This document shows positions 33,823 through 44,387 of a DNA stretch of 64,000 bases, piece by piece. A model generated the notes under the pieces. It did no database searches and was not told the origin of the DNA. It saw only the letters and a program-made list of their open reading frames with translations. This DNA comes from an uncultured Nostoc sp. (GTDB taxonomy: Bacteria > Cyanobacteriota > Cyanobacteriia > Cyanobacteriales > Nostocaceae): contig NZ_CALMFY010000219.1 in assembly GCF_937863485.1 (NCBI RefSeq), forward strand, positions 1 to 64,000. Direction: 5' to 3'. The position numbers and the translations under genes are program-made. Positions within the stretch are counted from its first letter, which is position 1. The number at the start of each line of letters is the position of its first letter.

Positions 33823-34259
33823 GCACCGTCAACAATTCAAGGTGCGTTAGCCTACGGCATAACACACCCTACTTCTACTTCCAATTTATATTTCTTCATA
33901 TACATTGAATTTTGTTCACCGACTTAATTAGATATTCATTTGAATATCTAACCAGTGTCAATATGCTAGGTGTAATTCTGGTAAAGTTTTTACGTCACTG
34001 AACAACCCGTCATAAACACATTACTTTCCAGATTGTGTATATATCTATCTAAAGATAGAAATCATTGGTGAAAAATGAACATCACACGGTAATTTATCTT
34101 TACGTCTCCAATCTCTGCGTTTTCTCTCATTTCGAGTGATTTTAATTCTTTGAGTACGGTAAACCGTATTTGCTCGTTAGTTCCCAAAGATTAATTTAAT
34201 TGTTAAGTTTAGTTACATAAATAAAAAAAGACTGCAAACATTGCTAAACAGGAGAATTT
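33823..34259. other. AT-rich intergenic region
   Basis: Contains one copy of the short repeat GGTGCGTTAGCCTACGGCAT-AACACACC at 33841-33868, then AT-rich DNA that presumably holds the promoter of the small gene and ftsH set. No further feature recognised. Confidence 0.5.
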
Positions 34260-34358
34260 ATGAGAAGTGGTAGTATCCTTGACGATCAAGACAAACTGAA
34301 CAACTTTGTGATGCAGCTTGGACATTACATCACACAAGTCAAGCTCTCTCAGAAATAA
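34260..34358 (+). CDS. possible 32-aa small protein upstream of DUF2949
   Basis: ATG preceded by CAGGAGAATTT, a good ribosome binding site. Reads MRSGSILDDQDKLNNFVMQL then GHYITQVKLSQK. Ends 28 bases before the DUF2949 start, so it may be co-transcribed. Could be a leader peptide or small protein. Confidence 0.45.
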   Translation: MRSGSILDDQDKLNNFVMQLGHYITQVKLSQK

Positions 34359-34386
34359 GACTTATTTAACATTGTTTAACATTACT

Positions 34387-34572
34387 ATGAAAGCTACAGA
34401 TCAATTGGTGCATTTTTTAGAGGAAGAGTTGGGTATTTCTAGTGGAGCAATTTCTCTTGGTTTGCGACATTGTGAGCAGACCCCCAACTTTCTAGCCATG
34501 ACCCTTTGGCAGTATGGGCTGGTAACACTGGATCAGTTAGCCCAAATTTTTGATTGGTTGGAAACAGTATAA
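34387..34572 (+). CDS. DUF2949 family protein
   Basis: 61 residues from MKATDQLVHFLEEELGISSG. The pattern FLEEELGIS...AISLGLRHCEQ...LAMTLWQYGLVTLDQLAQIF DW is that of DUF2949, small helical proteins limited to cyanobacteria, of unknown function. The ATG at 34387 is chosen over the longer frame, which begins inside the preceding small gene. About 90 bases ahead of ftsH. Confidence 0.82.
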   Translation: MKATDQLVHFLEEELGISSGAISLGLRHCEQTPNFLAMTLWQYGLVTLDQLAQIFDWLETV

Positions 34573-34664
34573 GCTGCTTCAACTATTCAGATGGCAAATA
34601 TGCCGACTTTCCCAGAAAGTCACATTCTCAACAGTTTTCATTCTAAGGATTGGTAACAACATTT

Positions 34665-36536
34665 ATGGCAATTAAAGAACAGCCTAAGTCACCTCGGTTT
34701 CGGATCATCGCTAATATATTGTTGGCAGTATCAGGGCTATTCCTGCTCTTAAATTTATTTTTGCCTGGTTTATTTGCTTCTGGTCCTGCTGGCGTTCCCT
34801 ATAGCCTATTTATTCATCAAGTACAGGAAGGGGAAGTCAGCCGCGTTTCTGTTGGTCAAAACCAGATCCTTTACCAACTAAAAACAGAAAATGCCGAGCC
34901 GGGCCAGGTGTTTTCAACTACACCAATCTTCGATTTAGAGTTACCCAAACTGCTAGAACAAAAAGGAATTGAGTTCGCAGCTACACCTCCACCTAAGAAT
35001 AGTTGGATTACAACCCTCTTGAGTTGGGTGATTCCACCACTGATTTTTATTGGCATTTGGCAGTTCTTTCTCGCCCGTGGTGGTGGTGGCGGTGGTCCCC
35101 AAGGTGTTCTCTCCATTGGTAAGAGCAAAGCTAAGGTTTATGTTGAAGGTGAATCAGCTAAAATCACCTTTGCAGATGTGGCTGGGGTAGAAGAAGCGAA
35201 AACTGAGTTAGTGGAAATTGTGGATTTCCTCAAGACTCCAGGACGCTTTACGCAAATTGGCGCTAGGATTCCCAAAGGTGTGTTGTTGGTTGGCCCTCCA
35301 GGTACAGGTAAGACACTTTTAGCGAAAGCCGTAGCAGGAGAAGCAGGAGTTCCATTCTTCAGCATCTCTGGTTCGGAGTTTGTAGAATTGTTTGTCGGTG
35401 TGGGTTCTTCCAGAGTGCGGGATTTGTTTGAGCAGGCCAAAAAACAGGCTCCCTGTATTGTATTCATTGATGAATTAGATGCGATCGGTAAGTCTCGTAG
35501 CAGTAACGGCTTCTACGGTGGTAACGATGAGCGGGAACAAACCCTCAACCAATTACTAACAGAGATGGATGGGTTCGCAGCTGGGGATGCAACGGTAATT
35601 GTGCTAGCAGCTACCAACCGCCCCGAAGTACTAGACCCGGCATTGCTGCGTCCAGGCCGCTTTGACCGCCAAGTATTGGTAGACCGTCCCGATTTATCTG
35701 ATCGTGAAGCAATTCTCAAGATTCACGCTCAAAAGGTAAAATTAGGAGATGATGTCAATCTAAAAGCGATCGCCACTCGTACTCCCGGTTTTGCTGGCGC
35801 AGATTTGGCAAACTTGGTGAATGAAGCGGCATTATTGGCAGCTCGCAATCTCCGTGAAAGTGTTGCTCAAGAAGACTTTGCCGAAGCAATTGAGCGGGTA
35901 GTCGCCGGTTTAGAGAAGAAGAGTCGAGTGATGAACGAGACTGAGAAAAAGATTGTTGCATACCATGAAGTTGGTCACGCAATGGTAGGGGCGCTAACAA
36001 CAGGAAACGGTCGTGTAGAAAAGATTTCGATTATTCCCCGTGGGATGGCAGCTTTGGGCTACACTCTGCAATTACCTACTGAAGACCGCTTTTTGATGAA
36101 TGAAGAAGAATTACGCGGTCAGATTGCGACTCTGTTAGGAGGACGTTCCGCCGAAGAGATTGTGTTTAACAGCATTACAACAGGTGCTTCCAACGATTTG
36201 CAACGAGCAACCGACTTAGCAGAACGGATGGTAACAGCCTATGGTATGAGCAAAGTCTTAGGACCACTGGCTTACCAACAAGGACAACAACCAATGTTCC
36301 TGGGTAATGGTGCGGCTAATCCCCGGCGGGCGGTGAGTGAAGACACATCCAAAGCTATTGATAGCGAAGTCAAGGAAATCGTGGAAACAGCCCACGAACA
36401 AGCCCTAAATATTCTTAGAGAGAATCGAGACTTGCTAGAAGCGATCGCTACTCAACTCCTAGAAACAGAAGTCATTGAAGGGGAAAAACTGCACAGTCTG
36501 CTGAGTCAAGTTAAACGTGTAGCTCTTCATAATTAA
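34665..36536 (+). CDS. ftsH: ATP-dependent zinc metalloprotease FtsH
   Basis: 623 residues. Two membrane helices (about 13-37 and 114-137) enclose the extracytoplasmic/lumenal domain. The AAA domain has Walker A GPPGTGKT (210-217), Walker [11 protein letters not shown] and [23 protein letters not shown]. The M41 protease domain has HEVGH (434-438) and the downstream Asp-bearing region. A TTG at 34650 is a possible earlier start. FtsH degrades damaged membrane proteins, in cyanobacteria notably photosystem II D1; which of the four paralogues this is cannot be said by eye. Confidence 0.97.
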   Translation: MAIKEQPKSPRFRIIANILLAVSGLFLLLNLFLPGLFASGPAGVPYSLFIHQVQEGEVSRVSVGQNQILYQLKTENAEPGQVFSTTPIFDLELPKLLEQKGIEFAATPPPKNSWITTLLSWVIPPLIFIGIWQFFLARGGGGGGPQGVLSIGKSKAKVYVEGESAKITFADVAGVEEAKTELVEIVDFLKTPGRFTQIGARIPKGVLLVGPPGTGKTLLAKAVAGEAGVPFFSISGSEFVELFVGVGSSRVRDLFEQAKKQAPCIVFIDELDAIGKSRSSNGFYGGNDEREQTLNQLLTEMDGFAAGDATVIVLAATNRPEVLDPALLRPGRFDRQVLVDRPDLSDREAILKIHAQKVKLGDDVNLKAIATRTPGFAGADLANLVNEAALLAARNLRESVAQEDFAEAIERVVAGLEKKSRVMNETEKKIVAYHEVGHAMVGALTTGNGRVEKISIIPRGMAALGYTLQLPTEDRFLMNEEELRGQIATLLGGRSAEEIVFNSITTGASNDLQRATDLAERMVTAYGMSKVLGPLAYQQGQQPMFLGNGAANPRRAVSEDTSKAIDSEVKEIVETAHEQALNILRENRDLLEAIATQLLETEVIEGEKLHSLLSQVKRVALHN

Positions 36537-36858
36537 GAAAGTCAGGTTTTAAACGCAGAGGAACGCAGAGATAAACTTTGCGTTCTTTTGCATTAAACCT
36601 CTGCGTTCCTACCCCTCAAGAAGGCGAAGCCGCCTATGCGTTTGAGAAATGCCACTCATAGCAATATTTAATCTTTAGCGAAAGTGGGCTGTACATTTTT
36701 AACCTGAGTTCAATCAACCTCTCCCTGACTTCAACTAAACTTCAAGTCTTTCCCTCTCTAAGTCGGAAAGGGACGGTTTTGCGTAGTAAAACCAGAGAGA
36801 GGTCTTTTGATTTTGCTGATTAGGCGAACACCATATAACCCGTCGAACTCACCTTTTT
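36537..36858. other. intergenic region after ftsH
   Basis: Holds an inverted repeat AAACGCAGAGGAACGCAGAG ... CCTCTGCGTTCC at about 36550-36610, and a second imperfect hairpin around CTTTCCCTCTCTAAGTCGGAAAG. Either could end ftsH or moeB transcripts, but neither has a clean T-run. Confidence 0.5.
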
Positions 36859-38031
36859 TTAATACTCCGGAACTGACGGATCGATTTCTTTACTCCAAGC
36901 GGTAATTCCGCCTTTGACATTCGTCCCGACAATCCCGGCTTCCTTGAGGATGGCGAGGGCTTTTGCCGATCGCCCGCCCATCTTACAATGAGCAATTAAG
37001 CGGTGACCGTTCAACATTTCCTTCACTTTAGCAACGCCATTGCCATTTTCAATCTCTGGTAAGGGCACCAAGACTGAACCAGGAATCTTAGCAATGTCGT
37101 ACTCATGAGGGTTGCGGACATCCAGCAGTACAAAATCCTTTGCACCGCTATCCAGCAATTCCTTCAAATCCTTGACGGTCATTTCTTGACTTTCCATCTG
37201 CTGTTTTGCCTCCTCTGCCTTAGCTTGTGGAATTCCGCAGAATTGTTCGTAATCTATCAGTTTTTCAATGACTGGGCGAATCGGGTTAGGACGCAGCTTC
37301 AACTCTCGGAATTTCATATCTAAAGCGTTGTATAGCAGCAACCGTCCACTCAGGGTATTACCTTGTCCCAGAATGATTTTGACAGTTTCGGTTGCCTGAA
37401 TTAAACCAATAATTCCTGGCAAAATTCCTAATACGCCACCTTCTGCACAAGAAGGAACCATTCCTGGTGGTGGTGGTTCTGGGAAAAGGTCGCGATAATT
37501 TGGCCCACCTTCGTAGTTAAATACACTAGCTTGCCCTTCAAAGCGTAAAATTGAACCGTAGACGTTGGGCTTGTTCAGCAATACGCAGGCGTCGTTAACT
37601 AGATATCTGGTGGGGAAGTTATCGGTACCATCTACCACGATATCATAAGGTTGGAGGATTTCCAAGGCGTTTTCGGAAGTCAAGCGAGTTTCGTAGAGAT
37701 CAACCTGACAATAGGGGTTAATCTCGTGAATGCGGTTTTTTGCGGATTCAATCTTGGGTTTACCCACCCAGGATGTACCGTGGATTACTTGGCGTTGCAG
37801 ATTGGAAGTATCGACAACATCGAAATCGACTATCCCGATGCGTCCAATACCCGCCGCCGCCAGATATAAAAGTAGTGGTGAACCTAGTCCACCTGTACCG
37901 ATACACAGTACACTAGCAGCTTTTAGGCGCTTCTGTCCTTCTAGTGCTACTTCCGGCAAAATCAGGTGTCGGGAGTAGCGTTCGTAATCGTCTTTGGTCA
38001 ACTGGATTTCATCCAGATTGGGATTGAGCAT
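36859..38031 (-). CDS. moeB: MoeB-type adenylyltransferase with C-terminal rhodanese domain
   Basis: 390 residues from MLNPNLDEIQLTKDDYERYS. Residues 10-260 are an E1-like domain: GTGGLGSPLLLYLAAAGIG binds ATP, VDGTDNFPTRYLVND and the later VPSCAEGGVLG are conserved. Residues 285-390 are a rhodanese domain (VLLDVRNPHEYDIAKIPGS) with active Cys in AHCKMGGRSAK. It activates the C-terminal Gly of a sulfur-carrier protein (MoaD or ThiS) and may pass sulfur to it. Next upstream on the strand is the JAMM peptidase, its usual companion. Confidence 0.93.
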   Translation of the reverse strand: MLNPNLDEIQLTKDDYERYSRHLILPEVALEGQKRLKAASVLCIGTGGLGSPLLLYLAAAGIGRIGIVDFDVVDTSNLQRQVIHGTSWVGKPKIESAKNRIHEINPYCQVDLYETRLTSENALEILQPYDIVVDGTDNFPTRYLVNDACVLLNKPNVYGSILRFEGQASVFNYEGGPNYRDLFPEPPPPGMVPSCAEGGVLGILPGIIGLIQATETVKIILGQGNTLSGRLLLYNALDMKFRELKLRPNPIRPVIEKLIDYEQFCGIPQAKAEEAKQQMESQEMTVKDLKELLDSGAKDFVLLDVRNPHEYDIAKIPGSVLVPLPEIENGNGVAKVKEMLNGHRLIAHCKMGGRSAKALAILKEAGIVGTNVKGGITAWSKEIDPSVPEY

Positions 38032-38166
38032 AGTAGTTATCATGTGGGAGAGCGGAATATTAATCCTATCGAAAAACTGTATCTTCATAGGACGAGTGGG
38101 GAAGACGAGTTTTCATCCGTGGTGGCGGCGAAAACCGCTAGGAGTGACTGTCTTTAAACTAAGCCG

Positions 38167-38625
38167 TTAAATTATATTTTCAATTGCCTCTGCTTGAAAC
38201 TGATGATAATCATCAAGGCTCCAGCTTTCGAGTTCTCCAGCTTTGCCGTTTTGGACGGAAACTATTATATACGAGTATCCCTGCCAAGCGTATAGGCGAT
38301 CGCATTCTGAAGGGATAGCAGGATGATCTGGGTGGGAGTGAAAAATGCCAATAATGTTCAATGAGCGATCGCGTACTTCCCTTTGTGTTTTTAGCATAAC
38401 TTCGGGTGCGATCACATATTGCCGTCTTTTATTTTCTGCTGTGCGTTCCCCTGGAAACTCAGCAGCCGCATCTGTATTCCAGGCATTTTCTGTTGGCATG
38501 ACTTCTGCCACAATTTTGCCCCCATTAGCTAGATAGCCTAAAATTATACCGCAACACTCGTCAGGGTAAGTGCTTTCGGCATGAGTGCGGATGGTTTGCA
38601 AGTGTTCTTGGCTCAGTCTGATCAT
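38167..38625 (-). CDS. M67 (JAMM/MPN) metallopeptidase
   Basis: 152 residues with the JAMM zinc motif FHSHPDHPAIPSECD (H-x-H-x7-S-x2-D) and the upstream Glu in YPDECCGIILGYL. In bacteria such enzymes (Mec+/CysO peptidases) cut amino acids or peptides from the C terminus of ubiquitin-like sulfur carriers. The gene precedes moeB by about 135 bases on the same strand, which fits a sulfur-carrier pathway for cysteine, thiamine or molybdopterin. Confidence 0.9.
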   Translation of the reverse strand: MIRLSQEHLQTIRTHAESTYPDECCGIILGYLANGGKIVAEVMPTENAWNTDAAAEFPGERTAENKRRQYVIAPEVMLKTQREVRDRSLNIIGIFHSHPDHPAIPSECDRLYAWQGYSYIIVSVQNGKAGELESWSLDDYHQFQAEAIENII

Positions 38626-39568
38626 CTCTGCATTTGTAATTTTGGTAACCTATAGCGATTCTTGCTTAAATATTAAGATATTGTCAGGCGATCAAGATCA
38701 TAGGTGCATCTACGCCCAACCCAGGCGCTAGCGTTGGTGTCGCCTCTGATAGAAAAGCTTACTTACCGTACCTCTACGGGGATCTTGCTATGCGTAGCGT
38801 TCCGCAGGAAAGGTCTCGCTGCGATCAAAAGTCAATCAAATATGTATATTTTTGATCAGTCCTTTGAGCATTTGCCTGCTGCTTTCTGCAAATAAATAAT
38901 TGCCTATAAACTCTAAAAATGTGAAGGTTACACGAAGAGAAGTACTAATACATATACTTATCAGCAAATAATATCAAGAATATGTAAAGATTCTGCTGAA
39001 ATCAGTATAAATGTCTAAGTAAATACGCTAACATCTAGTCATTATCGGGTTATTTAAATGTTCCTATTTTCAAGCTAGACGCCCACGGGCAATAGCTCAC
39101 AACGAGGCCATAAAAATATCTTTTCTCTATTAAGAGTCAATTGTTCGCTATTTTTAAGACAGTAAGACTTAAGCATTGACAACAAAACCAACTATTAAGT
39201 GTGAGTTTTAGGCATTCAAGCTTGAATTTTTGACGAGGTTTTTTCAGGGATGGCTGGTTTAGGCTATGCCGAAGTTACTGAATCAAAGATAATTAAAAAA
39301 AAGCCTGAAATTATGTATTTGACTAGAATGCACACGCTGATAATTGTGTACGGTGTCTAAGATTTAGATAGTCCTCAATAGTTGACAAGTGTTATTTACA
39401 AGCCAGTTAAAGGGTGAATCTTCGAGAAATATTACTGATCCCTCAAGGGTGACGTTAAACTATGCCGAAAATGTCAAATTTTGGCGAGTTATTTGTTCCC
39501 TAAAACAGCACTAACAGCAGATTGAGAACTTAAGTTACTGAAAAAATCGATTGAGGTAGGTAAAAATT
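38626..39568. other. 0.94-kb intergenic region
   Basis: From 38700 to 38830 it is repeat debris (CTACGGGGATCTTGCTATGC, GTAGCGTTCCGCAGG). The rest is AT-rich, and no gene or strong hairpin is apparent. The RTX gene promoter should lie in its right part. The sequence before the ATG has GAGGTAGG, a usable ribosome binding site. Confidence 0.5.
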
Positions 39569-41167
39569 ATGGCAAATATCATTGGAACCAACGGTAATGA
39601 TACCCTACTGGGCAGCGATAGCGCGGACACGATTAAGGGTCTTGCCGGGAATGATACTATCACAGCTAATCAGGGCAACGATACTCTGATTGGTGGAGGC
39701 GGCAAGGATAAATTTGTTTACAACTTGGGTGACGCTACTGATACAATCACCGATTTCGCTGGCATTGGTAAAGGTATAAATCCCACAGTAGCAGTGATTG
39801 CGGAAGTGGATACCATCAAATTCCAGGGTACTGGCTTTACTGCCCGAAATCTGCTGCTTGCCCAGAATGGCAGCAATCTGGAAATCACCTTTGAAGGGCA
39901 AGATGGTACAAGAGTCATCCTGCAAAACTTTAAATTAGAAAACTTGGAGAATTTGAAAGCTTCTGGAGCCAGACCAGCTATCGGTAATATTCTGTTTGAT
40001 GGGCAAACTAGCATCACCGACAGCTTTAATGTCCTGGATGCTAACTCTACTGATCCGAGCATCGGCATCAAGAACACGGTGACCTTTCTCAATGACCTCT
40101 CTAACAATATTACGGGTTTAGATAACTCAGATGATGTCATCAATGGTCAGGGGGGTAATGACCACATCGACGGCTTGAGTGGCAACGACATCCTCAGAGG
40201 TGGTGCAGGGAATGATACTCTCATTGGTGGTGCGGGAAATGATACCCTCATTGGTGGTACGGGGAATGACTCCCTCGTTGGCGATAACCTGCTTTTTGGG
40301 GACGATGGCAATGATTCTCTTTCCGTCTCTGGCTACCACAGCTACAGCTACTCAAACGACTACGACTCTCGCTCGTCTGGGAAGAACACCCTTAACGGTG
40401 GCGCTGGTAATGATAACTTGAGTGCTGAGGGTTCAGCAGGCAATAACCTACTGGATGGTAGCGTTGGCAATGATTCGCTCTCCGTCTCTGGCTACCACAG
40501 CTTCATCTACCCAAGCAACGATTACGACTCTCGCTCGTCTGGCAATAACACTCTCAACGGTGGTGCAGGTAACGATAACTTGAATGCTAGGGGTTCAACA
40601 GGCGATAACCTACTCTCTGGGGGCGATGGCAATGATACTCTCTTTGCCTTTAATGCCTCTGGTAATAACACCCTTTATGGTGATTATGGCAATGATATCC
40701 TCACTGGTGGCGGTGGCAATAACACTCTCAACGGTGGTGCTGATAACGATACCTTGAGTGCCAGCGGTTCAACAGGCAAGAACCTGCTGTCTGGGGGCGA
40801 TGGCAACGATATCCTGACAGGTGGTTTTGGTAATGACACCCTTTATGGAAATAATGGTACTGATACCTTTGCTTTCAATAGTTACAACGAAGGTGTTGAT
40901 CGTCTTTATGACTTCAATGCTACTAATGAAATCATTCAGGTATCGGCTGCTGGTTTTGGTGGCGGGTTATCAATCGATTCACTTCAGACAAGTCAGTTTA
41001 CCCTCGGAGCATCTGCAACGACGATCGCTCAACGATTTATCTATGATACTTCTACAGGTGGACTGTACTTTGACCAAGATGGCAGTGCGTGTGGGTTTGC
41101 TAAGGTACAGTTTGCACAACTATCTGCTGGATTGTCATTAAACAAAAACAATTTTGTGGTTGTTTAA
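39569..41167 (+). CDS. RTX (hemolysin-type calcium-binding) repeat protein
   Basis: 532 residues, acidic and Gly/Asn/Asp rich. GGxGxDxLx nonapeptides occur at about 10-60 and from 190 to 440, where they form calcium-binding parallel beta-rolls. Residues about 245-300 and 300-355 are near-duplicates containing SLSVSGYHS and NDYDSRSSG. The C-terminal 100 residues ([20 protein letters not shown] to LNKNNFVVV) are the usual cyanobacterial type I secretion end. It should be exported by a TolC/HlyBD system, none of which is in the window. Role unknown, possibly surface layer or matrix. Confidence 0.93.
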   Translation: MANIIGTNGNDTLLGSDSADTIKGLAGNDTITANQGNDTLIGGGGKDKFVYNLGDATDTITDFAGIGKGINPTVAVIAEVDTIKFQGTGFTARNLLLAQNGSNLEITFEGQDGTRVILQNFKLENLENLKASGARPAIGNILFDGQTSITDSFNVLDANSTDPSIGIKNTVTFLNDLSNNITGLDNSDDVINGQGGNDHIDGLSGNDILRGGAGNDTLIGGAGNDTLIGGTGNDSLVGDNLLFGDDGNDSLSVSGYHSYSYSNDYDSRSSGKNTLNGGAGNDNLSAEGSAGNNLLDGSVGNDSLSVSGYHSFIYPSNDYDSRSSGNNTLNGGAGNDNLNARGSTGDNLLSGGDGNDTLFAFNASGNNTLYGDYGNDILTGGGGNNTLNGGADNDTLSASGSTGKNLLSGGDGNDILTGGFGNDTLYGNNGTDTFAFNSYNEGVDRLYDFNATNEIIQVSAAGFGGGLSIDSLQTSQFTLGASATTIAQRFIYDTSTGGLYFDQDGSACGFAKVQFAQLSAGLSLNKNNFVVV

Positions 41168-41254
41168 TCGTGATTAAAACTCTTTCATCACTTTAGACAT
41201 GGATTGTGAGGTGCTGAAAATAGCACCTCGCATTCGATTCATCAATGCAATTAG

Positions 41255-42580
41255 CTAAAGCTGATTTCGCGCTTTGAGTTGCAGATATCGCTCAACCAAC
41301 TGATCGGCAATTTGATTTGCTGGTGCATCTAGTATCAATACACCTTTTTGTTTCAACTGAGCAAATGCTACTTGTCGTTGCATTAATAAATCAAGTGCCA
41401 CTGCACGGGCATAAGCATTTGTAACATCATCTGTGAAGGTGTGTGCCAGACGATCAACTTGCGGATCTCGCAGAGTAACGCAAAATGGGAGGTAGCGGGG
41501 TGCTAGCTTGGAGAGTGCGGACAGGAGTTCTGTAGAAGCGGTGACATCAACTAAGTCGGTAATCACCACTACCAGCGCCCTGCGAGTTTGACGTTGCACA
41601 ACATTTGTCACCGCCCCCAAATAATCAGATTCAAATAACACTGGTTGAATTGGAGTCAGGCGATCAATTAACTGATTCAAATGATGTTGACCACGTTCTG
41701 GGGGAATCCACGTATGCATCTGGCGGTCAAATACACCAATACCCACGCGATCGCCTCGATGTAAACCTGCCAAAGCTAAGGACAAAGTTGCATTCAAACC
41801 CCAGTCAAATCGCTGCAAATTCTGCACTTTTGCTGTCATTAACCGTCCGCGATCAAGCAAGATCAGTAAAGTTTGCTCCTGTTCTGGTTCCAAAACCCTC
41901 ACCAGTGGCGTTGCATTCCCATAGCCCCCAACCCGACGGGCGGTAGCTTTCCAATCAATAAACCGTAAATCGTCACCAGTGCGATAGTTCCGCAGTTCGG
42001 CAAACTCTGTACCAATACCAGTTTGGCGAGATTGGCGCATTGATCCTGATAATTGCAGTGTCAGACGAATTGTCAGCGATCGCAACCCCACTAAATCAGG
42101 ATAAACTTTCACTGGCAGACTTTGGGAAATTTGCCAATCATCCCAAGCTAATCCCGAAAGTCCCAACTGTCGGACTTGAATATTTCCCCAAGGAAACTCT
42201 CCCCGCTGTGTAGGGTTGACGGTATACGTCAATTCTTGGGTGCTGTTACTTTTAACAATAGCCCGGAGTGTGGGTGCAGATACGCCAAACCCTGTTGGAT
42301 AGTAGTCGCAGATTTCAATTAGGGCATTGACATTTGGCGATGTTACTTTTAGGATCACCGGATTATCCCGCCCAATCGATAATCGCGACGGTAATTCGCG
42401 GCTAATTTGCACGCGAGAACGCCGCACCTGCAAACCATCTACAACCATCAATCCGAGAACGATCGCATCAAATAGCAAAGTGATGGCGATCATTGCTCTA
42501 ATGCCGAGAAATAAGGATAGAATCGGGGCTATCACTATACCCAAAACCAACAATAAATAAACTCGTCTGGAAGGAACCAT
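41255..42580 (-). CDS. DUF58 domain protein
   Basis: 441 residues. Two N-terminal membrane helices (about 7-23 and 27-45), then a beta domain and the DUF58 core ELRNYRTGDDLRFIDWKATA RR at about 195-216, followed by a von Willebrand A-like domain (LLILLDRGRLMT, with a MIDAS-like site). DUF58 proteins usually pair with MoxR ATPases and transglutaminase-like proteins, and none of these is adjacent here. Probably a membrane-associated scaffold or chaperone. Confidence 0.88.
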   Translation of the reverse strand: MVPSRRVYLLLVLGIVIAPILSLFLGIRAMIAITLLFDAIVLGLMVVDGLQVRRSRVQISRELPSRLSIGRDNPVILKVTSPNVNALIEICDYYPTGFGVSAPTLRAIVKSNSTQELTYTVNPTQRGEFPWGNIQVRQLGLSGLAWDDWQISQSLPVKVYPDLVGLRSLTIRLTLQLSGSMRQSRQTGIGTEFAELRNYRTGDDLRFIDWKATARRVGGYGNATPLVRVLEPEQEQTLLILLDRGRLMTAKVQNLQRFDWGLNATLSLALAGLHRGDRVGIGVFDRQMHTWIPPERGQHHLNQLIDRLTPIQPVLFESDYLGAVTNVVQRQTRRALVVVITDLVDVTASTELLSALSKLAPRYLPFCVTLRDPQVDRLAHTFTDDVTNAYARAVALDLLMQRQVAFAQLKQKGVLILDAPANQIADQLVERYLQLKARNQL

Positions 42581-43102
42581 TTTTTAAAGTGAGAAGTTAG
42601 GAGAATGACGATTAGCTTAACCTACCTCATCATGTACACCAGAGGGGTTGCCAAAGGCATTGCCCTTGGCGGGTACTCTATGCGTAGGCGTAGCCAGCCT
42701 TGTCTACCAGACGCTTTGCGTAGCTTGCTTATATTGTAGGGGTAGTGCATCGCCTAATAAAATTATCAAAACAGAATAAAGGCATCAGTCGTCAGAATTC
42801 AGTATGAATTGGAGTCCGACTGGCGAATGAATAAATGGGTTTAAGGAAACTCCAAAAAATAAATTATCCAATTTCTAGACTTCGCTACGACTTTTCCTGC
42901 CCCTGCCCTCAAAGCGTTCGCGTAGCGTCCCGCAGGGATGGGATATTTTTTATTTGTCAGTCATTAAGACCCCCACCAAATCTATGATTTGGTGGTCAAC
43001 GAGACAGTGGCAGGTTTGAATCCCCCACTGATTAATTCTGACTACTGAATTCTTCTTCAACACAGTTACATCGCAATAAGTTGTGCTGTTATCAATGACT
43101 AA
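42581..43102. other. repeat-filled intergenic region
   Basis: 42640-42735 is palindromic debris (GGTTGCCAAAGGCATTGCCC, TGCGTAGGCGTAGCC). 42845-42960 is a MITE copy. No gene is seen up to the receptor fragment. Confidence 0.55.
42845..42960. mobile_element. MITE-like element, copy 3
   Basis: Left end GGAAACTCCAAAAAATAAAT-TATCCAATTTCT is nearly identical to copy 1 (234-503), and the internal GCGTTCGCGTAGCGTCCCGC-AGGGATGGGAT matches too. The right end is degenerate (ATATTTTTTATTTGTCAGTCAT), but TAA occurs just outside both ends. Confidence 0.6.
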
Positions 43103-43834
43103 AGTAATTTATATGCGGCTTTTGATAGGGCTGGTATCGACCGGGTTGAAGTGCTCAAAGGACCAGCCTCTGTTCTCTACGGTCAGGGTTCATTGGGAGG
43201 GGTGATTAATTATGTCACCAAACAACCCCTGAGCGAACCTTACTACGCGGTGGAAACCTCTGCGGGCAGTTTCAATTTCTATCGCGGTGCCATAGACCTG
43301 ACAGGTCCCCTCAATCCCAGCAAAACGGTGTTGTATCGTCTCAACCTCGCGGCTCAAACGACCGAAAGTTTCCTGGATTTCTACGATCAACAGAGTTACT
43401 TTGTAGCACCTGTGGTTTCCTGGCAACTGGGCGATCGCACCAAGATTACTTTCTCAGGCGAATATCAGGTGCGACCCCAAAAGAATGGTGCTATAGGTAT
43501 TCCTGCTGAAGGAAGTGTCCTACCCAATCCGAATGGCAAAATCCCGCGCAATCGTAACACAAACGAGCCAAATAGTACAAGCGATACAAATGTGCTTCGC
43601 CTTGGCTATGATCTCGAACATCGCTTTAGCTCTAACTGGCAGATCCGTAGCGCCTTTGAATTTTCGTCGTTTCAAGGGTATAAAAATTATCTCTTTAACA
43701 GCGACTTAGCTGAGGATGAGCATGGTTCTGATGCCAGAGAATATTTCTTTTTAAGAAGACCAGAAATTTCCCCTGAGCAAGCTTTTAGAATTGTCAGCGA
43801 TCGCCCCTTAGAATTTGGCATCGAATCACTATAA
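43103..43834 (+). pseudogene. TonB-dependent siderophore receptor fragment
   Basis: Starts abruptly with YAAFDRAGIDRVEVLKGPAS VLYGQGSLGGVINYVTKQPL, the second half of the plug domain, and runs into about 150 residues of beta barrel. It has no signal peptide, TonB box or first half of the plug, and only a quarter of the barrel. The last 30 codons (FLRRPEISPEQAFRIVSDRP) do not look like barrel. Full receptors are 700-850 residues, so this is a deletion relic of a FhuA/FpvA-like iron receptor. Confidence 0.85.
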
Positions 43835-44387
43835 TCTTGATTTGTCTAAGTTTTCAACTATTCAAAGTTATCCTTCAATTTCTTGGTCAAAATGGTTAAG
43901 AGATTAACTCTTTTTTCGCAAGAGATGCATTTTTATTAAATAAATTCTTTGCTGATAATTTCTGTAATCTTAGTTTCCACCCTCAAGGGTTGCTGAGGCG
44001 ATTAGGCGTTAGCGTAGCTTACCGTAGGTATTGCTATCAAGAATAACGTAGGCGATCGCCCTTGGAGAACTGAGCAAATTCTGAAGGGGCGTTCCCGCTT
44101 CTTTTGTGGTCGCCGCTATGCGTAGCTTGCTTCTACGTTCGCGCTAGCGTCTCCGTTGGCGCAGCCTCTGTGTCAGGAGAAGGAGAAGTGGTACGGGTTG
44201 CCGTAGGCATTGCCACCATTACCTCTCTCCACTCTTATAATCACAATACCTTGTGAAATTCCTGTCTATCATCAATGTCCTTCGATAACCTGTGCAAATT
44301 ACTTTCAGAAAAACATCCGGTTACTTTTGCCTTGAGTTCCTTGAATAGGGACTTAGGGCTAGCAAGTTGTAAACAAGTGGGAGTAGT
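43835..44387. other. repeat-filled intergenic region
   Basis: Several overlapping palindromic repeat units between 43980 and 44210 (GCGATTAGGCGTTAGCGTAG, CGCTATGCGTAGCTTGCTTC, TTCGCGCTAGCGTCTCCGTT). No gene is recognised. Confidence 0.55.

Noticed and set aside
43010-43030. T-loop-like GGTTTGAATCCCCCAC suggesting a tRNA
   Set aside because: The surrounding sequence cannot form acceptor, D and anticodon arms.
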